10,813 bases of DNA from Actinomycetes bacterium (lineage in GTDB: Bacteria; Actinomycetota; Acidimicrobiia; Spongiisociales; UBA4744), in the NCBI GenBank assembly GCA_024641205.1, contig JAHEDM010000050.1, positions 1-10,813 on the forward strand, in the 5' to 3' direction. Position numbers and translations under genes: made by a program. Of the stretch, positions 7,245 to 10,813 are shown in pieces. The stretch's first letter is position 1; the number at the start of each line of letters is the position of its first letter. Under the pieces are notes generated by a model. The model did no database searches and was not told the origin of the DNA. It worked only from the letters and a program-made list of their open reading frames with translations.

Positions 7245-7673
7245 TCAACCGACCTGTTCGGCAACCCGACGTTGGATGGCGGCCAGGATGGCGGCCATCC
7301 CGTTGAGGCGCATCGCCGAAACCGCCTCTGCCAGGCCCATCTTCAGGAAGAAATCCGGTGGAACCGCCAGGATCTCCTCGGCAGAGGCATCCTTCAATCC
7401 ATCCTGGAGGATCCCGGCATAGCCGCGTACCGTCGGCGACTCGGCAGGCACATCGAAGAACAATCCGATCCGGCCGTCGTCATCGACCTCGACGGCCAGG
7501 AAGAAGGGGGTCTGACATTCCCGCACTTTGTGCAGCCGTTCCGGATGGTCGGCCAACCGGTCGGGTAGGCCGGGGAGGCGCTGAGAGTAATCGAGCAGCG
7601 CCTGGAGCTTCACGTCGCGCGGCACCTCGGCAAACATCCGCACGATCGTTTCTAGCCGTTTAGGCACACCCAA
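7245..7673 (-). CDS. sufE: SufE-like cysteine desulfurase sulfur acceptor
   Basis: A small cytosolic SufE-domain protein (142 residues from the chosen TTG) that accepts persulfide sulfur from a cysteine desulfurase (SufS) for Fe-S cluster assembly. The active cysteine is C53 in RECQTPFFLAVEV, on the expected loop, followed by the family's beta strands (GRIGLFFDVPAESPTVRGYAGIL) and the C-terminal helix containing LNGMAAILAAIQRRV. Start choice: GGAG (7682-7679) lies five bases from TTG 7673 and eleven from the in-frame GTG 7667, so TTG is slightly preferred; GTG (140 residues) is nearly as good. The frame also stays open upstream to 7733, but that would overlap the divergent promoter region. 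In mycobacteria a SufE-like gene (Rv3284) sits beside a rhodanese gene (sseA), as I recall; the divergent pair here is comparable. Confidence 0.88.
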   Translation of the reverse strand: MGVPKRLETIVRMFAEVPRDVKLQALLDYSQRLPGLPDRLADHPERLHKVRECQTPFFLAVEVDDDGRIGLFFDVPAESPTVRGYAGILQDGLKDASAEEILAVPPDFFLKMGLAEAVSAMRLNGMAAILAAIQRRVAEQVG

Positions 7674-7690
7674 CGTCTCTCCCCCTTCGC

Positions 7691-7724
7691 TACATAAACA
7701 CTGCCTTGATAGTGTAAATAATCT
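7691..7724. promoter_or_regulatory. Overlapping divergent promoters of sufE and the sulfurtransferase gene
   Basis: This is the AT-rich island of the 77-bp divergent spacer. On the minus strand, TTTACA (7718-7713) and TATGTA (7696-7691) are 16 bp apart and would drive sufE. On the plus strand, TAAACA (7695-7700) and TAATCT (7719-7724), 18 bp apart, would drive the rhodanese gene. The two promoters occupy the same DNA, so their polymerases should compete. Between the hexamers, ACACT (7698-7702) and AGTGT (7711-7715) form an inverted repeat with an 8-base spacer that could be an operator. The hexamers are fair, not perfect, matches. Confidence 0.4.
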
Positions 7725-7750
7725 ACGGTGCAACCAAAGGGAGGAACCCA

Positions 7751-8611
7751 GTGCCGCACGATAAGTTCGCAGTGTATGCCCACCCCGAGAAGCTGGTCTC
7801 GACCGAATGGCTGGCCGAGCACCTCGACGACCCCGGCGTGGTCGTCGTGGAATCGGACGAAGACGTATTGGTCTATTACACCGGGCACATTCCCGGCGCC
7901 GTCAAGGTCGACTGGCATACCGAGCTCAACGATCAGTTGATCCGTGACTACCGGGACCCGGAGGGCTTCGCCCAACTCATGTCCGCCAAGGGCATCCGCC
8001 GCGACCAGACCATCGTCTTCTACGGCGACAACTTCAACTGGTGGGCCGCCTACGCTCTGTGGGTCTTCACCCTGTTCGGCCATGCCGACACCCGACTGCT
8101 CGACGGAGGGCGGCAGAAGTGGATTGCGGAAGGCCGGCCCATCACGGCCGAAGTTCCGACGCGGCCGCCCACCGAGTATCCGGTCGTGGAACGTCGGGAC
8201 GCGCCAATCCGTGCCTTTCGCACCGACGTGGATGCTCACCTCGCCGCCGGTCTACCGCTCGTCGATGTCCGCTCCCCCGAAGAGTTCTCGGGAGAGCTGC
8301 TCCACATGGCCAACTACCCCCAGGAAGGAGCCCTGCGAGGTGGACACATCCCGGGCGCCGGCAACGTTCCGTGGAAACGGGCCGCCAACGACGACGGTAC
8401 CTTCAAAACCGTAGAAGAGCTGCGGGCCATCTACCACGACCAGATGGGGCTCGGCGACGAAGATGAGATCATCACCTACTGCCGCATCGGGGAACGCTCC
8501 AGTCACACCTGGTTCGTGCTCAACTACCTGCTCGGGCACCGGAAGGTCCGCAACTACGACGGATCCTGGACCGAGTGGGGCAACTTGGTTGGAGCGCCGA
8601 TCGAAAAGTAG
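7751..8611 (+). CDS. Two-domain thiosulfate/3-mercaptopyruvate sulfurtransferase (rhodanese)
   Basis: A 286-residue tandem rhodanese that transfers sulfane sulfur to acceptors such as cyanide or thiols. The N-terminal domain (about 10-130) is catalytically silent, with D93 in FYGDNFNWWAAYALW at the usual cysteine position. The C-terminal domain (about 150-280) carries the active loop C244-R-I-G-E-R-S, followed by SHTWFVL and NYDGSWTEWGNLVGAPIE. This matches the mycobacterial CysA2/SseA type, whose loop differs from the CRKGVT of animal rhodanese. The GTG start has GGAGG six bases upstream (7740-7744). No signal peptide or membrane segment is visible, so it should be cytosolic. It is divergent from sufE, suggesting a shared role in sulfur supply. 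Whether thiosulfate or mercaptopyruvate is the donor cannot be decided from the sequence. Confidence 0.93.
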   Translation: MPHDKFAVYAHPEKLVSTEWLAEHLDDPGVVVVESDEDVLVYYTGHIPGAVKVDWHTELNDQLIRDYRDPEGFAQLMSAKGIRRDQTIVFYGDNFNWWAAYALWVFTLFGHADTRLLDGGRQKWIAEGRPITAEVPTRPPTEYPVVERRDAPIRAFRTDVDAHLAAGLPLVDVRSPEEFSGELLHMANYPQEGALRGGHIPGAGNVPWKRAANDDGTFKTVEELRAIYHDQMGLGDEDEIITYCRIGERSSHTWFVLNYLLGHRKVRNYDGSWTEWGNLVGAPIEK

Positions 8612-8622
8612 GCCCCTCAATC

Positions 8623-8675
8623 CGGTTTTGGCGTCGCACGCGCTCGATATGCGGGTCTCTACGACGCCAAAATCG
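8623..8675. repeat. Palindromic repeat, copy 1 (downstream of the sulfurtransferase gene)
   Basis: TTTTGGCGTCG (8626-8636) and its exact reverse complement CGACGCCAAAA (8662-8672) are separated by 25 bases. The stem extends outward by three pairs, one of them G-T, to 8623 and 8675. It begins about 12 bases after the TAG of the sulfurtransferase gene. The RNA would form a long-looped stem, but the 3' arm ends in A's that pair with U's and no U-run follows, so it is not a canonical terminator. A closely related palindrome follows the next gene (9242-9291). Confidence 0.85.
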
Positions 8676-8743
8676 AATCCCCACTTCTGTACCGGAGGGA
8701 CCCCTACGGTGGACGTATCGACGCCAAGACGGCGCGCCGAGAA

Positions 8744-9232
8744 GTGCTGCGGGCGATGCCGAACCCCTGCTTGGATCATCATTCCTCGGCCGGAGAGTTC
8801 GGGACGTTGCCCGGCGGTGACGTAGCCCCGGCGACCTATCCGAACGTCGGAACGGGAAAGCGGATCATCTACGCCAACGGCAGGCAACGAATCTGGCTGG
8901 TGAACGAGGACGGCAGTCTGGCCCAGACCTGGCCGGTCTCGGGCAAGCAGGGCGTGCCGGACCCGGGATCCTACGTCGTGTACTCCAAGTCGGTGTGGAC
9001 CAGCGCGGGCCACAACGGCATCTCCATGACCTACATGACCCGGTTTGCGTGGGGCAAACGACTCTCGATCGGTTTCCACGCCATCCCCCGTTACGCCGAC
9101 GGGACCCCCATGCAGACGTACGACGAGCTCGGCACCTTCCAGTCGGCAGGGTGCGTCCGGCTCGCAGACGAGAACGCCATCGTCCTCTTCGGGTGGGCGC
9201 CGGTCGGCACCCCCGTTTTTGTGGTGCCCTGA
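8744..9232 (+). CDS. Small L,D-transpeptidase (YkuD-domain) protein, 5' end uncertain
   Basis: A YkuD/L,D-transpeptidase catalytic domain; the family forms 3-3 cross-links in peptidoglycan or attaches proteins to it using an active-site cysteine. Residues 38-162 cover the domain: KRIIYANGRQRIWLV, then GSYVVYSKS (75-83), H112 in SIGFHAIP, and the signature S134-A-G-C137-V-R139-L. Catalytic C137, H112 and R139 are all present, and the C terminus VGTPVFVVP is typical. Oddly, no signal peptide, membrane anchor or lipobox is visible in the first 35 residues, although these enzymes act outside the cytoplasm. GTG 8744 is the first usual start after the preceding stop in this frame and has no good Shine-Dalgarno; ATG 8756 is the alternative. 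The 5' end may have been lost or rearranged. The gene lies between two copies of a palindromic repeat. Confidence 0.8.
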   Translation: MLRAMPNPCLDHHSSAGEFGTLPGGDVAPATYPNVGTGKRIIYANGRQRIWLVNEDGSLAQTWPVSGKQGVPDPGSYVVYSKSVWTSAGHNGISMTYMTRFAWGKRLSIGFHAIPRYADGTPMQTYDELGTFQSAGCVRLADENAIVLFGWAPVGTPVFVVP

Positions 9233-9241
9233 TCTCCTCGT

Positions 9242-9291
9242 GTTTTGGCGTCAAAAAGACCCCTCCTGGGGTGTACAAATGACGCCAAAAC
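9242..9291. repeat. Palindromic repeat, copy 2 (downstream of the L,D-transpeptidase gene)
   Basis: GTTTTGGCGTCA (9242-9253) and its exact reverse complement TGACGCCAAAAC (9280-9291) are separated by 26 bases. Within the loop, ACCCC-TCCT-GGGGT (9259-9272) forms a second nested hairpin. It begins 10 bases after the TGA of the transpeptidase gene. The arms share the core TTTTGGCGTC/GACGCCAAAA with copy 1, and the loop length is nearly identical. No U-run follows the stem. Confidence 0.88.
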
Positions 9292-9339
9292 GGAAGATAT
9301 TCCGGAGCACTACCATCCCGAACCCCACTCAAGGATCAC

Positions 9340-10341
9340 GTGGCCATCTCCCCCACTTTGTTTCATCCCGAGCGCTACCACGGGCACCGGCGGCGTCCGC
9401 CCTTCTTCGAGGGCTGGTACTTCAAGCTGATCGACGCAAGCGAGACGCACCGCTATGCGGTGATCCCCGGCATCTTCCTCAGCAAGGACCCGGACCGCCA
9501 CCACGCCTTCGTCCAGATCCTCGACGGCTCGACCGGAAACGCCACCTACCACCGCTATCCGGCCGACGAGTTCCGGGCAGCCACCGATCGGTTCGAGGTG
9601 GAGATCGGGCCGAATCGGTTCTCAGAACAGGAGATGTTCCTCGACATCGCCGACGACTCCAGAATCGCCCGGGGCAGCGTCCGGCTCGGAGAACCTGTGC
9701 CGTGGCCGGTTACCCTCACCCGGCTGGGCATCATGGGCCCGTACGGCTGGGCGCCCCGGATGGAGTGCAACCACGGGCTCGTCAGTTTCGACCACTCACT
9801 CGACGGAACCATGGCCGTCGATGGCCGGGAGATCGATTTCACCGGAGGGCGCGGCTACACCGAGAAGGACTGGGGAAAGGCTTTCCCGGCCGGGTACGTG
9901 TGGATGCAGACCAACCACTTCGAGACCCCGGGTACCAGCTTCGTCGCCTCGATCGCCATCATTCCCTGGATGGTCTCAGCCTTCCCCGGGTTCATCATCG
10001 GCCTGCGCCACAAAGGCAAGCTGCACCAATTTGCCACCTACAGCAGGGCAACGACAACCGATCTCCGCTTCACCGACGGAACCGTTGAATGGACGGTCGT
10101 CGATCGGAGACACCGGCTCCGTATCCGGGCCGAGCGGGCCCAGGGAGGGCTGCTCTACGCGCCGACCCGCCGGGAGATGAGCGATCGGGTGGGTGAGACG
10201 ATGCTCTCCCGCGTCGAGGTCACGCTCACCGACGCACAGGGAAAAGTCCGGTTCGAAGAGGTTGGTCGCAACGCCGGTTTGGAATTGCACGGAGACCTGG
10301 ACCGGTTGCTGGCCCTCCAGATCGAGGAAGCGGCCCGCTGA
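9340..10341 (+). CDS. Tocopherol-cyclase-like family protein
   Basis: A 333-residue protein of the tocopherol cyclase-like family (Tocopherol_cycl, homologous to plant VTE1). Two hallmark segments are clear: PFFEGWYFKL near the N terminus (21-30) and GYTEKDWGKAFPAGYVWMQT (172-191), continuing NHF. The remainder is rich in short beta strands, as expected for the lipocalin-like double-barrel fold. No signal peptide or membrane helix is apparent. Plant members cyclise phytyl quinols to tocopherols. The bacterial homologues outside cyanobacteria are mostly uncharacterised, so the substrate here is unknown; a hydrophobic quinone or lipid ligand is an inference. The GTG start at 9340 has AAGGA (9331-9335) four bases upstream. 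No other quinone or prenyl-lipid gene is in the window. It is convergent, 22 bp apart, with the PlsY-like gene. Confidence 0.82.
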   Translation: MAISPTLFHPERYHGHRRRPPFFEGWYFKLIDASETHRYAVIPGIFLSKDPDRHHAFVQILDGSTGNATYHRYPADEFRAATDRFEVEIGPNRFSEQEMFLDIADDSRIARGSVRLGEPVPWPVTLTRLGIMGPYGWAPRMECNHGLVSFDHSLDGTMAVDGREIDFTGGRGYTEKDWGKAFPAGYVWMQTNHFETPGTSFVASIAIIPWMVSAFPGFIIGLRHKGKLHQFATYSRATTTDLRFTDGTVEWTVVDRRHRLRIRAERAQGGLLYAPTRREMSDRVGETMLSRVEVTLTDAQGKVRFEEVGRNAGLELHGDLDRLLALQIEEAAR

Positions 10342-10363
10342 CCCAGCCAACCGTCGAAGGAAC

Positions 10364-10813
10364 CTACTCGTCTTGGAGGTATTTATCGCGGTTCATGGAC
10401 GGGTGTCCCGAGCGGAGGATGGACATGGCCTCCTTGGTGTCGATCTCCCCCGATCGCTTTGCCCGGGCGAGGTCTTTCATGGCGGGCCGGAGAGCCGTCC
10501 AAACGGCAATATTCACCACCACGGCATAGACAAGCGCCGGCCAGCCACCGTTGCGCCACCAGAACCAGGGGATCAGCCACATCACCCCGGAGGCATAAGC
10601 GAAAGCCACGTTCCGTATCGCCAAACCGGAGAGGACACCAAGTCCCGTAACCACCGGCACCGCCAGCCAATCGAGAACAGCCAGGCCACCCAGATACGGT
10701 GACATACCGGCGCCGCCCCGAAAGCGGTAGTAGACCGGATAGTTGTGGCCGAGCACTGCCGCCGCAGCCACAATGAACTCGTAGCCGTAATCCGGGAAGA
10801 TCAGCTTGAAAAC
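10364..10813 (-). CDS. Divergent PlsY-like (glycerol-3-phosphate acyltransferase family) membrane protein, C-terminal part
   Basis: The last 149 residues of a multi-pass membrane protein resembling PlsY, which acylates glycerol-3-phosphate from acyl-phosphate. The segment LGHNYPVYYRFRGGAGMSP (about residues 21-39 of the visible part) matches the conserved GHxFPxxxxFxGGKG motif of PlsY, but alanine replaces the usual lysine or arginine in GGKG. It is followed by two or three hydrophobic helices: LGGLAVLDWLAVPVV with continuation, VAFAYASGVMWLIPWFWW, and ALVYAVVVNIAVWTA. A charged tail of about 40 residues ends in NRDKYLQDE. The usual C-terminal H-x-x-N-I-x-R motif is not clearly present. The frame is open to the window edge at 10813, so the start is outside; the stop is TAG at 10366-10364. 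It may be a paralogue with altered substrate rather than the essential enzyme. Confidence 0.75.
   Translation of the reverse strand, partial: VFKLIFPDYGYEFIVAAAAVLGHNYPVYYRFRGGAGMSPYLGGLAVLDWLAVPVVTGLGVLSGLAIRNVAFAYASGVMWLIPWFWWRNGGWPALVYAVVVNIAVWTALRPAMKDLARAKRSGEIDTKEAMSILRSGHPSMNRDKYLQDE

Noticed and set aside
7674..7733. Longer sufE reading frame beginning at 7733.
   Set aside because: It would cover the divergent promoter region. The added residues do not resemble SufE, and a better Shine-Dalgarno lies next to TTG 7673 / GTG 7667.
8709..8825. GTG at 8709 preceded by GGAGG (8694-8698), a possible short gene or true start for the transpeptidase.
   Set aside because: The frame differs from that of the transpeptidase, ends after 38 codons and encodes no recognisable signal peptide. 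A frameshift would be needed to join them, and nothing visible supports one.
8623..9291. Insertion sequence or transposon with the palindromes as its ends.
   Set aside because: There is no transposase, the only gene between them is a transpeptidase, and I see no convincing flanking target-site duplication. Kept only as a repeat finding.

Overview
The window looks like a chromosomal segment from a high-GC actinobacterium, possibly an Acidimicrobiia-like lineage. The pointers are the base composition, frequent GTG starts, a predicted F420-dependent luciferase-fold enzyme, a mycobacterial-type thiosulfate sulfurtransferase next to a SufE homologue, and an actinobacterial-style ydaO (c-di-AMP) riboswitch. 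The lineage call is an inference. I saw no tRNA, rRNA, CRISPR array, prophage or insertion-sequence gene.

Left end (1-933, minus strand): the first 229 residues of a CPA2/Kef-type cation:proton antiporter run off the window start. The gene is preceded by a well-conserved ydaO/yuaA c-di-AMP riboswitch (about 701-826) whose closing stem abuts the ribosome binding site.

Centre (931-7065, minus strand): a compact five-gene operon, transcribed from right to left. In order it encodes a nitrilase-fold beta-ureidopropionase, a class III aminotransferase, a dihydropyrimidinase, a CoA-acylating (methyl)malonate-semialdehyde dehydrogenase, and a luciferase-like, probably F420-dependent, oxidoreductase. 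The first four cover the reductive pyrimidine pathway from dihydrouracil or dihydrothymine to acetyl-CoA or propionyl-CoA. The usual first enzyme, dihydropyrimidine dehydrogenase (PreTA/PydA), is absent, and the luciferase-like protein is the only extra redox enzyme. Genes two to five are separated by -4, 9 and 10 nt, so they are probably translationally coupled.

Sulfur pair (7245-8611): a SufE homologue (minus) and a two-domain rhodanese (plus) diverge from a 77-bp spacer that appears to hold overlapping promoters.

Right end (8612-10813): a small L,D-transpeptidase domain protein without a visible signal peptide lies between two related palindromic repeats (arms TTTTGGCGTC/GACGCCAAAA). It is followed by a tocopherol-cyclase-like protein and, converging from the right edge, the C-terminal part of a divergent PlsY-like membrane acyltransferase.

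The most interesting points are the c-di-AMP switch in front of an apparent cation exporter, the candidate F420-dependent entry step to pyrimidine breakdown, and the paired palindromes around the transpeptidase gene.
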